DNA from: Natronorubrum bangense
GTDB lineage: Archaea > Halobacteriota > Halobacteria > Halobacteriales > Natrialbaceae
Assembly: GCF_004799645.1 (NCBI RefSeq)
Contig: NZ_CP031306.1
Coordinates: forward strand, 620,001 to 684,000
Direction of reading: 5' to 3'
Length of the DNA: 64,000 bases
The position numbers and the translations under genes were made by a program. The notes beneath the pieces were generated by a model that made no database searches, was not told the DNA's origin, and was given only the letters and a program-made list of their open reading frames with translations. Below, piece after piece: positions 34,770-43,790 of this stretch (position 1 is the stretch's first letter; the number at the start of each line of letters is the position of its first letter).

Positions 34770-35296
34770 TCGTCACGATATTCAAGAACAACCGATTCGA
34801 GTGCCTGGAGAATGATTTCAGCTTCCAGCGGAGAGATGTCAACTTCACGGGCCATAATTCGATGGTTGACCGTTCCGTCGACGTACTCATGAGCGTACTC
34901 AAGAGCCGTCGCAAGGCCATCGACTCCGTGACGATCAAGATAAACATCAATATCCTTGTCAGCCTCACGACGACCGACTGCGTCGACGAGTTCGGCTGTG
35001 ATCGTTCGTTCTTCACCGTCTGTCGTGAGCGTGATTGAGAGTGGTTCCGCTGCAAATTCGTACGGCCGCTCTTTACGTGCTTTTGTTATCAAACCCGCAT
35101 CCTCGAGTCGACCGACATAATCATAGGCAGTCCCCTGTGGGATATCAAGTTCAGAGATGAGATCCTCGACAGTCGCACCCTCAGTTCGCAACACATATGT
35201 GTAAATTCGAGCGAGCGTTGGATTCTCTAAAAGGTCAACGAGCGTCCGAAGTTGCTGAATTGGTGGCGTCTCACCCGGTGTCGTAGATTGAGACAT
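34766..35296 (-). CDS. HTH regulator/antitoxin paired with the PIN gene
   Basis: 176 aa from ATG 35296; a frame extension up to 35407 lies in promoter sequence. The winged helix spans ~20-80 (NPTLARIYTYVLRTEGATVE, DIPQGTAYDYVGRLEDAGLI). The C-terminal ~90 residues (IDVYLDRHGVDGLATALEYA) may bind the toxin. The start is preceded by an AT-rich region with TTATTACG suitable for a promoter. Confidence 0.7.
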   Translation of the reverse strand: MSQSTTPGETPPIQQLRTLVDLLENPTLARIYTYVLRTEGATVEDLISELDIPQGTAYDYVGRLEDAGLITKARKERPYEFAAEPLSITLTTDGEERTITAELVDAVGRREADKDIDVYLDRHGVDGLATALEYAHEYVDGTVNHRIMAREVDISPLEAEIILQALESVVLEYRDE

Positions 35297-35384
35297 CGTA
35301 TTATGAGTTATGCATAGTTCGTAATAACACTTCCGCAGGTCGCTTTGCGTTTGAGAGTATTCGACTGCCCGGTGCGGTTTTTGT

Positions 35385-35405
35385 GGTGCCACAGGGGTGG
35401 ACACC
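35385..35405 (+). promoter_or_regulatory. T-tract hairpin motif, copy B
   Basis: GGTTTTTGTGGTGCC ACAGGGGT GGACACC: left arm GGTGCC pairs with GG-A-CACC (one bulged A). It ends directly at ATG 35406. It shares the ACAGGGGT loop with copy A although the stem differs. Confidence 0.5.
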
Positions 35406-37115
35406 ATGGTAGAACATCCGACGTTAGCAGAGTTCGCTACGAACGAAACGACTGACTCGAGGCCGGCTAATCAACCATCGACTGACGAGACCGTGACGAT
35501 GACGGCTGATGAGCGAGTTGCAACGTACCTCATTGAGGATCAGATGGCAGATCTCACAGACGCGATCCGTGAAGCCGTCCAAAACGGCATCGACAGTCCG
35601 GGTTCAGCCCGTGTGCTGGTCAGCATCTCCCCTGAGCGGTCGATCATCCTCGATGACGGTGCTGGTGTCGACCTCGAGTCGACCGAAGGGCGGCGAAACC
35701 TCTCAGTGCTGGGTGCGGGAAGCAAGCAGCGCTCTGACGACGAGACGATCGGCGAGTGGGGCATCGGCAAGGGTGCGATCATCGCGAAAGGCGCGGTTCG
35801 CATCTGGAGTCACGACACCGCACTGTGCTTTGACTACCGAGATCGGCGCGACTCTGGACCGTGGGCAGACGTCAGCGGGCGCGACGGCCAGCTCGTGGAC
35901 GCTGAGCACCATCTCAAGGGGATGCTCGTCGAGATCGATCACTACGAAGACGAGGTTCCAGATTCGGACAGCTACCGCTGGCGGCGCTACGTTCGCGATC
36001 TTCGCAAGCGCTTCGCGTACGTGCAGTCCCGGACGGGCGTCTCGGTCGTGATCAACGGCGAGCCAGTCGATAAGGGTGATCCACTCGAGGCAGTGGCGGA
36101 CTCGCCACATCCGTCGCTCACACGCGAAATTGAGGATGCGATTCTCGCACTCGAGTACACACCCCACGACGGGCTCGACATATACAGCAACGGACTGTAC
36201 GTGACGACAAAGCGCGAGTACGGCATTGGTGGCGTGATCGTCTCGAAAGGGAATCTGACGCTGAATTTTGCGCGTAACGACATCCAGTCCGGCTGTGATC
36301 GATGGCAACGGATCGACGACGCACTCGAGCAGGGACGTGACGATCTATATACGGACGTCTCGGACGATCGGCTGACTGCCGAGAGTCGGGAAGTGATGGT
36401 TGAAGCGATGGCATCCGAATCAGAATCGGATGAGCAGTGGGCCGAGCGCAAGCTGTTCCAGTTGGCAACCGAGTCCCGCATCAGCCTCGAGGAGGTCCAA
36501 GCAGCCTCGAGGATTGGGTGGGTCGACGGTGCCCAGAAAGGTGCGGACAAACTCGTCGAGCGTGGTTACGTCGTCCTCGATACGAGTGATTCAGCGACGC
36601 AGCGGCTCCGTGACCTCGCCACCGATGAGAACATATCGATAGCGGTGCCGGAAACGTTCGACGTTGGCGAGCAAGCAGAGTCAGAGGGAGTGTGGACAGG
36701 CTATCATCGCATCGAGGATGAATCGCAGTTGAACGCTGATCAGCAGCGGTATCTTCGCTTCGCTCGAGTACTCGCACGAGAGCTTGGAATTGAGCGAGAC
36801 GTGTACTACGGCGAGGCGAGTGCCGATGCCTGGACCGACGGCAGGACGTACATCGTGATCACCGACTCGGCTGTGACGAGCCGACAGCGTGCGGTCTGGA
36901 TGCACGACCTGTATCTCGTGATGCTGCATGAGGCAGCTCATGAAACCTCGAGTCGGGATCGGCCCTCGCATGGGCATCACTTCGAGAGTACGTATCGGTC
37001 GCTCGTGGAGGATCCAAGTAATCGAAGTTCGTTCGCGGAACTTGTCCAGCAGGTCGTCGACGAGGGATTTGAGTCCGTGTTCGAGGGATACGAGGTCACA
37101 CGGGGATTCGAGTGA
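35406..37115 (+). CDS. GHKL ATPase fused to a metallopeptidase-like domain
   Basis: 569 aa from ATG 35406. The N-terminal ~230 residues form a GHKL ATP-binding fold: N-box DAIREAVQNGIDS, ILDDGAGVD (D83-D84), and GEWGIGKGA as the lid glycines. The middle (~330-420) is helical, resembling winged helices. The C-terminus has VMLHEAAHETSSRD (H508, E509, H512) followed by HGHHFE, a zinc-protease-like HExxH plus HH. This gyrase/Hsp90/MutL-type ATPase joined to a protease-like site is an unusual pairing; I suspect a plasmid-maintenance or defence role. Preceded directly by a T-tract hairpin. Confidence 0.75.
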   Translation: MVEHPTLAEFATNETTDSRPANQPSTDETVTMTADERVATYLIEDQMADLTDAIREAVQNGIDSPGSARVLVSISPERSIILDDGAGVDLESTEGRRNLSVLGAGSKQRSDDETIGEWGIGKGAIIAKGAVRIWSHDTALCFDYRDRRDSGPWADVSGRDGQLVDAEHHLKGMLVEIDHYEDEVPDSDSYRWRRYVRDLRKRFAYVQSRTGVSVVINGEPVDKGDPLEAVADSPHPSLTREIEDAILALEYTPHDGLDIYSNGLYVTTKREYGIGGVIVSKGNLTLNFARNDIQSGCDRWQRIDDALEQGRDDLYTDVSDDRLTAESREVMVEAMASESESDEQWAERKLFQLATESRISLEEVQAASRIGWVDGAQKGADKLVERGYVVLDTSDSATQRLRDLATDENISIAVPETFDVGEQAESEGVWTGYHRIEDESQLNADQQRYLRFARVLARELGIERDVYYGEASADAWTDGRTYIVITDSAVTSRQRAVWMHDLYLVMLHEAAHETSSRDRPSHGHHFESTYRSLVEDPSNRSSFAELVQQVVDEGFESVFEGYEVTRGFE

Positions 37116-37186
37116 TTAACAACCAAGGTCGTCTTGAGGGGCAATTTTATTTAGCTGTGGGTACACTGTATGTACAGAGAGCAACT

Positions 37187-37489
37187 ATGGGAACGACTCG
37201 AGTAAACTTCCGGATCCCAGATGAATTAGTCGAGAAGGCCGATGTCGCAGCGAAGATCACCCACAAGAATCGGACGGAGATTGTGACTGAGGCACTTCAA
37301 TCCTATCTAGACGAAATCGAAGACGAGGACGCGTTCAATGAAGAGATCGTCGAGCTATATCTTGAAGACGAGATCAGTTTTGATGTCCTCAAAACGTTTA
37401 TTGGTCGCCAAGACGCCGAAGCGGTTCGTACCTCAAAAGCCGTTCTTGACCAAAGTGAGAATCTCGCCGACGAGCTTGCGGGGCTGTAG
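37187..37489 (+). CDS. Ribbon-helix-helix antitoxin
   Basis: 100 aa from ATG 37187. TTRVNFRIPDELVEKADVAA followed by HKNRTEIVTEALQSYLDE is a standard RHH (CopG/MetJ-type) DNA-binding domain; the acidic tail (~45-95) is the toxin-binding part. A TATA-like TTTTATTTAG lies ~40 nt upstream. It stops 6 nt before the PIN toxin gene. Confidence 0.82.
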   Translation: MGTTRVNFRIPDELVEKADVAAKITHKNRTEIVTEALQSYLDEIEDEDAFNEEIVELYLEDEISFDVLKTFIGRQDAEAVRTSKAVLDQSENLADELAGL

Positions 37490-37495
37490 CTGGCA

Positions 37496-37987
37496 ATGAT
37501 TGTTGCCGATACGAGTGCACTTATTTCGCTAGCCACAGCCGAGGTAGTTGACCTTGTCTTCGCTGAGTTCGAAGTTCACACGACGCGTGTGATTCTGCAA
37601 GAACTCGAAGAGACAGCTGAGTATGACGATCCACATGGACAGGCAGCTCAGAATGTGCTCGAGCAGCAGGCGCAATTCTCTGTTCACACTGTTGATGGAG
37701 AACAATTTGAGTCATCAACGATCGATCAGGGGGAGGCAAGTTGTATTCGGTTGGAAGAGCAGCTTGAACCTGCATTTCTTCTGACCGACGACCTCCGAGC
37801 ACTCCCAGAGATTCAGAATCTCACAACTGCCAAGGTCGCACTCTCACCAATTGTACTCCGGGCGCTCGTCAAGCGGGGCGTACTTGAACCAAAGAACGCT
37901 CAGAATAGACTCGAGCAGATTGCCAAGACCCGAGACTGGCTTGGTGCGCCGATCTACCGTCGTGCAAGACAGCTCTTTGACGAATAG
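37496..37987 (+). CDS. PIN-domain toxin (VapC-like, DUF3368 type)
   Basis: 163 aa. Acidic PIN residues: VADTSALISL (D4), VILQELEETAEYDD, DQGEASCIRLEEQ, and LLTDDLRALPE. The DQGEAS motif and LTDD are typical of the DUF3368-like branch. Expected to cleave a specific RNA. Paired with the RHH gene 6 nt upstream. Confidence 0.82.
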   Translation: MIVADTSALISLATAEVVDLVFAEFEVHTTRVILQELEETAEYDDPHGQAAQNVLEQQAQFSVHTVDGEQFESSTIDQGEASCIRLEEQLEPAFLLTDDLRALPEIQNLTTAKVALSPIVLRALVKRGVLEPKNAQNRLEQIAKTRDWLGAPIYRRARQLFDE

Positions 37988-38360
37988 GTGAACTACTCCG
38001 CCCTACCGCGCTCGGGCCTACCCGGCCCTCGCTTGTTGAGGACGGAGCTTCCTGTTTCTGTGTCGGAACTTGTAGGAACAAGTCCCACAGCGGTTCCAGA
38101 CTCCGCAGGCGACTTCCCTTTACAGGTGGTTCGGAGTGTCCCACTCCTACCGGCTCGACACTCGACCACAGCCGACGATGCACGCTTTTTGTCGCGTTTG
38201 AACAACGTCGGAAGCGTGGTGAGCATCTTACTACCCTTTTCGACCGCCAAGGTAGTAAGGATGCCGATTCACACGAAAACAAGACGTGCGGGCGCTGTAT
38301 CCCTCCCTGCTCGCGTCTTCGACGCTCGCTGAGGAAGGGGGCTTAGCGCCCTCAATAACA
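37988..38360 (+). mobile_element. Probable non-autonomous remnant of an IS200/IS605-type element
   Basis: 373 bp without a gene but with several hairpins: ACTTGT/ACAAGT (38068-38083) and a 9-bp CTTACTACC/GGTAGTAAG stem (38227-38259). The final stretch, GGAAGGGGGCTTAGCGCCC, resembles the right ends of haloarchaeal tnpB elements that I remember. I infer left and right ends joined after loss of tnpB; this needs comparison with a full-length copy. Confidence 0.35.
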
Positions 38361-38361
38361 G

Positions 38362-38634
38362 CTAACACTGCTCTTCTGGGGAGGTGACCCGAAGTTCGTC
38401 TTCAACTTCGTAGAAGTAGCCTCGCTCGAGAAGCCGCGTCAGCGCGTACTCGACGTCCCGTTGCTCGAGTGCCAACTCTGAATCAGAGAGCAGCACGTCG
38501 GTAGCATCGTCGTGCTCGATCACTCGAACAGCAGCTTTTCCACGGTCTGGCTGAGATGTATGGGAACACAGTAGATCGTTGCACTTGAGGATCCACTCCG
38601 GAAGTGGTGGTCGTGGATCTGTAATGCCAGCCAT
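38362..38634 (-). CDS. Hypothetical protein, small HTH-like
   Basis: 90 aa. ILKCNDLLCSH at ~16-26, then VEYALTRLLERGYFYEVEDE with a wing-like end. Possibly a small DNA-binding protein. Not recognised further. Confidence 0.45.
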   Translation of the reverse strand: MAGITDPRPPLPEWILKCNDLLCSHTSQPDRGKAAVRVIEHDDATDVLLSDSELALEQRDVEYALTRLLERGYFYEVEDELRVTSPEEQC

Positions 38635-38995
38635 TGCAGTTCTGTATGGTCATTTCGATAGTTGTTCCCTTAACAGTGTCTGTTGGATCGGTTTCATCAG
38701 TAAATTCCAAAAGAATAGTTCCGAATGCGAAGATGGTCCTTTCACATCTATAACATTATTTACCGTCTAGTGATTCAGAATAATATTACCAATCCAACAT
38801 TTTTATATTCACAAAAACAAACAATTCGGATGGCGAGGGATTGTGTACTGTCTATGCCGATAGTACTCGCACCTGAGACATCGTCCCCGCCACTGTTCGA
38901 GATCGGTCTTTGTCGACGATCTGAGCGACAGCCGATCTCTAACAGTCCCTTGAATTGGGAACCACCACCACTACCATTCCCACGAGGGGAGCTCC

Positions 38996-39018
38996 AACGT
39001 CGGTCTTTTGCCGACGTT
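38996..39018 (+). terminator. Hairpin in the gap 38635-39067
   Basis: AACGTCGG and CCGACGTT flank a TCTTTTG loop. It lies 50 nt before the 39068 gene. The rest of the 430-bp gap holds no supported gene. Confidence 0.35.
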
Positions 39019-39067
39019 TCTGGACCGATACTGCGGTATAGATATCAAAGCGAGGCAAACTACATTG

Positions 39068-39253
39068 ATGTCCACCCAAAAGCGCGATGACCTCTTGATC
39101 GCTGTTGCACTTACCGAGTTTTCGGTGCACTTCGAACAGATCGATCCTGAACTCTCAGAACGAGCATGGCAGTTAGCTGCCAATCGCCTTATTGAGTACG
39201 ACGTTGATCCTGAAGCCGCAGTTTCAGCACTCGAGATTGGGAGATCGAGATAA
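39068..39253 (+). CDS. Small hypothetical protein
   Basis: 61 aa from ATG 39068. A helical hairpin (LLIAVALTEFSVHFEQIDPE, RAWQLAANRLIEYDVDPEAA). No family recognised; the acidic character supports a real haloarchaeal gene. Confidence 0.4.
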   Translation: MSTQKRDDLLIAVALTEFSVHFEQIDPELSERAWQLAANRLIEYDVDPEAAVSALEIGRSR

Positions 39254-39639
39254 GTGTTTAAGAGAATATTAGTAAGTTGAAAGCTTCTGTATTTTTTCGG
39301 GGTGGCTATTTTCACCAACAACGGGCATTGTTATCTCGCGCAACTCTTCGAGCGTGAGCGGCGACACTTCCACGAGCTCATTATTGGCATAGGTGATTGA
39401 GAATGGAGTCGGCAAACAGGAGTTCCTCGAGTATCTGGAATCTAGCGAGTAAGACGTACGCGTTAGTCCCGCAGCTGGGCAACGGTCCGTCCGAGTTCCC
39501 GAGCACGTTCGCTCTCGGAGATGTCATACCGTTCTTCCAGCGACCGAAGTTGTTCTTCGAATTCCATGGTGTACGGGAGTGTGCTCCTCTACAAGCATAT
39601 AGTGCGTCATTGAACAAGTAAGTTCTCGTGCTCAAACGC
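39254..39639 (-). pseudogene. Decayed coding region
   Basis: On the minus strand, short stretches look coding but in different frames: a 34-aa peptide (39463-39567: MEFEEQLRSLEERYDISE with SERARELGRTVAQLRD), then AYVLLARFQILEELLFADSI, and NNELVEVSPLTLEELREI. I infer one or two genes broken by frameshifts, possibly a toxin-antitoxin remnant. No family can be named. Confidence 0.3.
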
Positions 39640-40098
39640 TCACTCTGGGTTGGACGTTTCTCTATCAGCTAGTCGACGTTCTACTTCCTCATAGCGCTCG
39701 GCTACCATCGACGCTCCCTCCAGAGGACCAGCGGCGTCCAGTGCCGCTCGGTACAGTTCTGCAGTGCGTTCCATCTCCTCTCTCGTTAGTTCGTCTGGGT
39801 CCTCGAGCCAGTAGCTATCCGCCAGTTTCTTGTACGCCCAGGGATCCTCGGGATACTCCTCGATGAGCAACTCGAATTCAGCCCTACTGTCGGCAGTTCT
39901 GTCCAGTTCCGCGAGCGAGTCGGCGACGAAGTGGTGAAAGTCAAGGAGGAACTCGTCGGATGCATCCGGAAACTGCTCACAGACTTCCCGACAGAACTCG
40001 AGTCGGTGCTCGTGATATGCTGGATCCTCTTGCGCGACGGTGGCAAGATCGCTGTCGAGCGATCGAATGAAAGCCTCGAGGTCACATCCCGCCCTCAA
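39640..40098 (-). CDS. TPR-like hypothetical protein
   Basis: 152 aa, all helical. ADSLAELDRTADSRAEFELL and EEYPEDPWAYKKLADSYWLE are typical TPR-type repeats, followed by another (TAELYRAALDAAGPLEGAS). Probably a protein-interaction scaffold. The frame is open slightly upstream, so the N-terminus may be longer with a non-ATG start. Confidence 0.55.
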   Translation of the reverse strand: MRAGCDLEAFIRSLDSDLATVAQEDPAYHEHRLEFCREVCEQFPDASDEFLLDFHHFVADSLAELDRTADSRAEFELLIEEYPEDPWAYKKLADSYWLEDPDELTREEMERTAELYRAALDAAGPLEGASMVAERYEEVERRLADRETSNPE

Positions 40099-40140
40099 GG
40101 AGCGGACGACGTCGGCCGTGAGCGAGTCAAGTGAGGTAGC

Positions 40141-40575
40141 TCACTTCGGGTCGTACGGATCTGTTGCAGCGTTGAGTCGATAGACGTCGTCAGCAGCATC
40201 AAAATCGTCATCGAACGCATAGAGGTAGCCGAGTCCCTCGGTTTGCATGTACGCGATGATACATGCATCAACGAACGACAACGGTTTGTGCTGTCTGAAT
40301 AGCGCCTTCCCTGTCGCGAGGGCGTCCATATTGAGTGACTCAATGTGGAAGCGAGCATTTTCCTCAATTCGGTCGAGAAGGTCGACAGCTGCATCGTGCC
40401 CGGCATGAGTAGTAAGGCCGTTGAGTGTTTCTGCGAGGACGTAATCGAGGACGACTGCTTCTGGGAGCGATCCACTGTCGATTCCCTGTACAATTGGAAG
40501 CGCATCGTCATGTGCGCTGTCCCGGCGATATGCTGCTGCAAAGAGAACAGTCGTATCAATCAGTGCGCGTGGCAT
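40141..40575 (-). CDS. PIN-domain toxin (VapC-like)
   Basis: 144 aa. PIN motifs: ALIDTTVLFAAAYRRDSAHD (D7, D21), VLDYVLAETLNGL, SFVDACIIAYMQ (D) and YAFDDDFD. It lies 18 nt downstream of an AbrB-type antitoxin gene. Expected ribonuclease toxin, complete. Confidence 0.82.
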   Translation of the reverse strand: MPRALIDTTVLFAAAYRRDSAHDDALPIVQGIDSGSLPEAVVLDYVLAETLNGLTTHAGHDAAVDLLDRIEENARFHIESLNMDALATGKALFRQHKPLSFVDACIIAYMQTEGLGYLYAFDDDFDAADDVYRLNAATDPYDPK

Positions 40576-40593
40576 CTACTCGGTGTCGACGCC

Positions 40594-40827
40594 TCAAGCG
40601 TCATGTTCGGCGGTCACATCCGTCGCCGTCTCTCCGTCGTACCCATCGAACTCGGCAAACGTTCCTGTTTGCTGCTGAATGACGTGAACACGAATGCTCC
40701 CATCATCTTCGATTTGCCAGCGAAGGTGATCACCATCATCGATCTCGAGTTCACGGCGAATTCGAGCGGGAATATTCGCCTGGTTTCCCGAGACCTTGCT
40801 TTCGGCGTTAGTGTGGTCGCTGCTCAT
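40594..40827 (-). CDS. AbrB-type antitoxin (VapB-like)
   Basis: 77 aa from ATG 40827. SKVSGNQANIPARIRRELEI then DGDHLRWQIEDDGSIRVHVI is a SpoVT/AbrB domain, followed by a tail with FDGYDGETATDV typical of VapB partners. A palindrome at 40859-40878 upstream is a likely autoregulatory operator. Confidence 0.8.
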   Translation of the reverse strand: MSSDHTNAESKVSGNQANIPARIRRELEIDDGDHLRWQIEDDGSIRVHVIQQQTGTFAEFDGYDGETATDVTAEHDA

Positions 40828-40858
40828 AATCAACAGATAGAGTCCCATCCTGAAAAAG

Positions 40859-40878
40859 ATAGTGTGCCGTTACACTAT
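40859..40878 (-). promoter_or_regulatory. Palindromic operator of the AbrB/PIN operon
   Basis: ATAGTGT and ACACTAT flank a 6-nt spacer. It overlaps the AT-rich stretch 32-51 nt upstream of ATG 40827, where the TATA box should be; binding of the AbrB protein here would block transcription. Confidence 0.5.
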
Positions 40879-41340
40879 AACTCAGCTAATCGGACTTACG
40901 GCCTTCACATCGGGGTCAAGCCCCGAGACGGTTCACACTCGAGTCCGGTGCACACGATGCTCGAGCCCGTGGACACCTGTCGTCTCCAGATTCACCAGCG
41001 AGGGCGTCTCCTGTGTTGACTGCCGAGACTGCTCGAGAAGGGATACCCACGACTACCCAACCCACCACCCAACCGCGATTGTGTGTATCGAGCGTTGTTT
41101 CCTGAGAGTTTTTTTCCTCTCTCGAGGCTAGAGTCGAACCGGTGTCGATGGCTAGCCGCGGACGTCAGCTGTCTCCGGCGCTGTCTCCATTCGAGACCGT
41201 CATCTCACCGGGGATTGCAGCGTCTGTCTTGAGAATCAGTCACTGGGTGCTGCAACGCTGACGACAGGATGGCGAGACGCCGCTACTGGCGATCCGTTAT
41301 GAGTCCCTTTGGAATTTTAACATCCAAGTGAGGTCCGTGA
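40879..41340 (+). other. Non-coding stretch with a solitary hairpin
   Basis: No supported gene. A hairpin at 40911-40925 (CGGGG TCAAG CCCCG) followed by AGACGGTTCAC resembles the hairpins at 56029 and 59888. Confidence 0.4.
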
Positions 41341-41356
41341 AGTACCGTTCCAATTT

Positions 41357-43081
41357 TCAGCAGCAAACAGCAGCATCTCTCACGAAGAGAGAATACCTGT
41401 GTGTCGCTGGGCTTGACACGGAATAATTGCTGCCAGTGTTTTTCGTCCCATTCGGAGTGACAGCGGGCGCGATAAACGCCGACCCGCCACCAGCAGTCAC
41501 TCTCAACTGTCCAGTATACGCGATAAGCGAATCACCGAACATAGGACACGAGCCAGCGGAACGACCAGCTAGCTCGATTTCAAAATCTCCCGTATAGGAA
41601 GATGTGAAATCAGAGTCCAGCGAGTCCGATTCCGCAAAGAACACTCGCGCCACGTTGACAGCGCCAACGTAATCACGGTCAGCCTGAAAGCCACACCGAG
41701 TGTTGTCGCAACGGAAGTGACCGCCGTGCCAGACCTCGTAGTAGTGGTCAGGCGATTTCGTTGTATGTCCTGTAGAGCCACAGCGAGGACACGACCGACT
41801 CGTGTTCCCTGCATACACTCGTTCAACCTGAATACCAGCAATATCGGCTCGGTATTCGATGCTCTCGATAATCTCTCGACGTGCCCATGACGACAGTTCC
41901 CATGATAGCTGTCCTTCACCACGTGGTGGGGAGAGTGACCGCAGGTCTTCGTGTACGATAGCGCCCACGTCGTACACTAAGGCGAGTGCGAGGATTTGGT
42001 TGGAGACGTCGTGGACAAGTTGTTCTCGCTTGTGCCGAGTCTTGTTGTTCACTCGCTCATACTCCGATTGAATGTGTTTAAAGTAGTCTGTATGGTCGCG
42101 TCCCTGTCGGCGGAGGTCTGCGAGTTTTGAGTTGAGTTGGTTGCGCTCCCGATTCAGGTTCCGCATCCTCTCTCGTTCCGTATTCTGGATGAAATACGGG
42201 GTGGAGAGTTGTTCTCCTTCGTTGTCTACGACGACAGCGGTTGCATCTTTCCGAAGACCGCCATCAATCGCCAACACAGTTTCAACGTCGTCAGGAGTGT
42301 CTGTGTGTTCGACTTCGACGGGGAACGACAACTCGTAGTATTCAGTGCCCCGTTTCGACGTGTTGGGTTGGAATGACGGGGCGGAAAGACTCCCGTGTTC
42401 GACTAACTCGTGGAAGGCGTCGTAGCCATCCACGGTGTATTCTGTCCATGTCCAGTCGCCCCATGTTTCGGCTTCAAGTGTATCAGGTGTTTTGAGTTCG
42501 ACAGTGAGTTGTTGCGTGGATTCATCGTACTGGTATTTGATGGCCTGTCCGCTGGTAGGGCCATCATCCGCCGAATACGGTAACACGCCAGAGGAGTATT
42601 CTGGGCAGTCTTGGAAGTCAAAGTACGTGTCTGGATATTCGCCGTGAACGTCGTAGTAGGCGTTCAACTGGTTGATTAGTGCGTCTACGTAGCCCGAAGA
42701 CAGGTATTCGTCCGAATCCCAGAGTCGCTCTTTGATTCGTCGGGTGTGGATGCGTCGAATCTTGTGGTCTGGGAGGAGTGGTTTGATTGTCTGGAAAGCG
42801 TCTCGTTTGTCAGCGTGACTGCGGAGTGTTTCTCCGACTTTTTGTAAGAGACAGCGTTTGTATCGACTGGGTAGGTAGATGTCGAACTCGTCAAACGCGG
42901 TTTGCTCGTCAAAGTATTTCCACGCTTGATGCGAGGACTCGTGAATCTCAGATAGGTGGTCTGGTGTCCAGTATTGCTCGATGAGCGTGTTCGCTGTTTG
43001 CGTGGTGAGCGTGTCGAGCCGGTTGTATCGCTCTCGCTGTTCATCTGGCAAGCGGAGTGGGAGTGAGAGATGACTACTCAC
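41357..43081 (-). CDS. tnpB: TnpB of an IS607 element, RNA-guided nuclease family
   Basis: 574 aa, longer than the tnpB at 13362 owing to an extended N-terminal half. All three RuvC acidic residues are visible: VLAIDGGLR (D273), AIVHEDLRSL (E378) and ADRDYVGAVNVA (D468/D470). Zinc ribbon: CPRCGS (C431, C434) and FRCDNTRCGF (C458, C463). The catalytic site is canonical, so it should be an active nuclease. Its start overlaps the recombinase gene by 8 nt. Confidence 0.9.
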   Translation of the reverse strand: MSSHLSLPLRLPDEQRERYNRLDTLTTQTANTLIEQYWTPDHLSEIHESSHQAWKYFDEQTAFDEFDIYLPSRYKRCLLQKVGETLRSHADKRDAFQTIKPLLPDHKIRRIHTRRIKERLWDSDEYLSSGYVDALINQLNAYYDVHGEYPDTYFDFQDCPEYSSGVLPYSADDGPTSGQAIKYQYDESTQQLTVELKTPDTLEAETWGDWTWTEYTVDGYDAFHELVEHGSLSAPSFQPNTSKRGTEYYELSFPVEVEHTDTPDDVETVLAIDGGLRKDATAVVVDNEGEQLSTPYFIQNTERERMRNLNRERNQLNSKLADLRRQGRDHTDYFKHIQSEYERVNNKTRHKREQLVHDVSNQILALALVYDVGAIVHEDLRSLSPPRGEGQLSWELSSWARREIIESIEYRADIAGIQVERVYAGNTSRSCPRCGSTGHTTKSPDHYYEVWHGGHFRCDNTRCGFQADRDYVGAVNVARVFFAESDSLDSDFTSSYTGDFEIELAGRSAGSCPMFGDSLIAYTGQLRVTAGGGSAFIAPAVTPNGTKNTGSNYSVSSPATHRYSLFVRDAAVCC

Positions 43082-43703
43082 TCGTATTCACCTCAGATTC
43101 AACAGTTTCAACCAAATTCTTTCGTTTGGATGAGCGCATACCGTACAGTTTGCCTGCGAAACTAGCGACGAGTTGGAGAAGATCATCGACAAGCTCCTCG
43201 TGTGCCGTCTTATCGGTTTCTTCGTTGATGACAGTGATTTCGACGCCGTGTTGGTCGAGTAGGCGTTCTACATATGAGTGTCCGAATCGAGTGAGTCGGT
43301 CTTGATATGTGACGAGGATGCGACCGTAGTCGGCGTCTTCGGCATCATCTAAGAGTTTGTTCAATCCGCGTCTGTTTTCGTTGAGTCCGCTTCCGATGTC
43401 GGTGTATTGGTTTTCAATGCTCCAACCGTGGTCGTGTGCGTATTCTTTGAGTGTGTTGAGTTGTCTGTCGAGGTCGCCATCTTTCTTCTGTCCGTGTCCA
43501 GAGACGCGGGCGTAGATGGCTACTTTGTCGGTTCGTGGGTGGGTGGTTCCTTCGAGGTGTTGGAGTTCTGAGTGAGGGATTCGTCTGTGTCCGCCAGCAG
43601 TACGAGTGTAGTTGAGTTTATCCTCTCTACACCAGCGTTTGACGGTTTCTGGGTGGACTCCAATCTCATCTGCGAACTCGCCGACGGAGTACACCTTTGC
43701 CAT
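43074..43703 (-). CDS. tnpA: IS607-family serine recombinase
   Basis: 209 aa. N-terminal MerR-type HTH (VYSVGEFADEIGVHPETVKR), then a resolvase domain with catalytic S68 in IYARVSGHGQKKDGDLDRQL and LVTYQDRLTRFGHSYVERLL. IS607 recombinases move circular intermediates with low target specificity. Complete. Confidence 0.92.
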   Translation of the reverse strand: MAKVYSVGEFADEIGVHPETVKRWCREDKLNYTRTAGGHRRIPHSELQHLEGTTHPRTDKVAIYARVSGHGQKKDGDLDRQLNTLKEYAHDHGWSIENQYTDIGSGLNENRRGLNKLLDDAEDADYGRILVTYQDRLTRFGHSYVERLLDQHGVEITVINEETDKTAHEELVDDLLQLVASFAGKLYGMRSSKRKNLVETVESEVNTSE

Positions 43704-43790
43704 TACTGCTGTTTACTGCTTAATGTTTTCGATTTTCGTAGCTGTTACGCTACCCCTTTTATTGAATACCCTCGATGTGGGAGGCCCCGT

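Larger units (their letters stand above)
41341..43725 (-). mobile_element. IS607-family insertion sequence (approximate ends)
   Basis: Serine recombinase plus tnpB, overlapping by 8 nt on the minus strand. Near the ends, AGCAGCAAACAGCAG (from 41359) is mirrored by CTGCTGTTTACTGCT (from 43708), a short imperfect inverted repeat. Both genes look intact. Confidence 0.65.
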
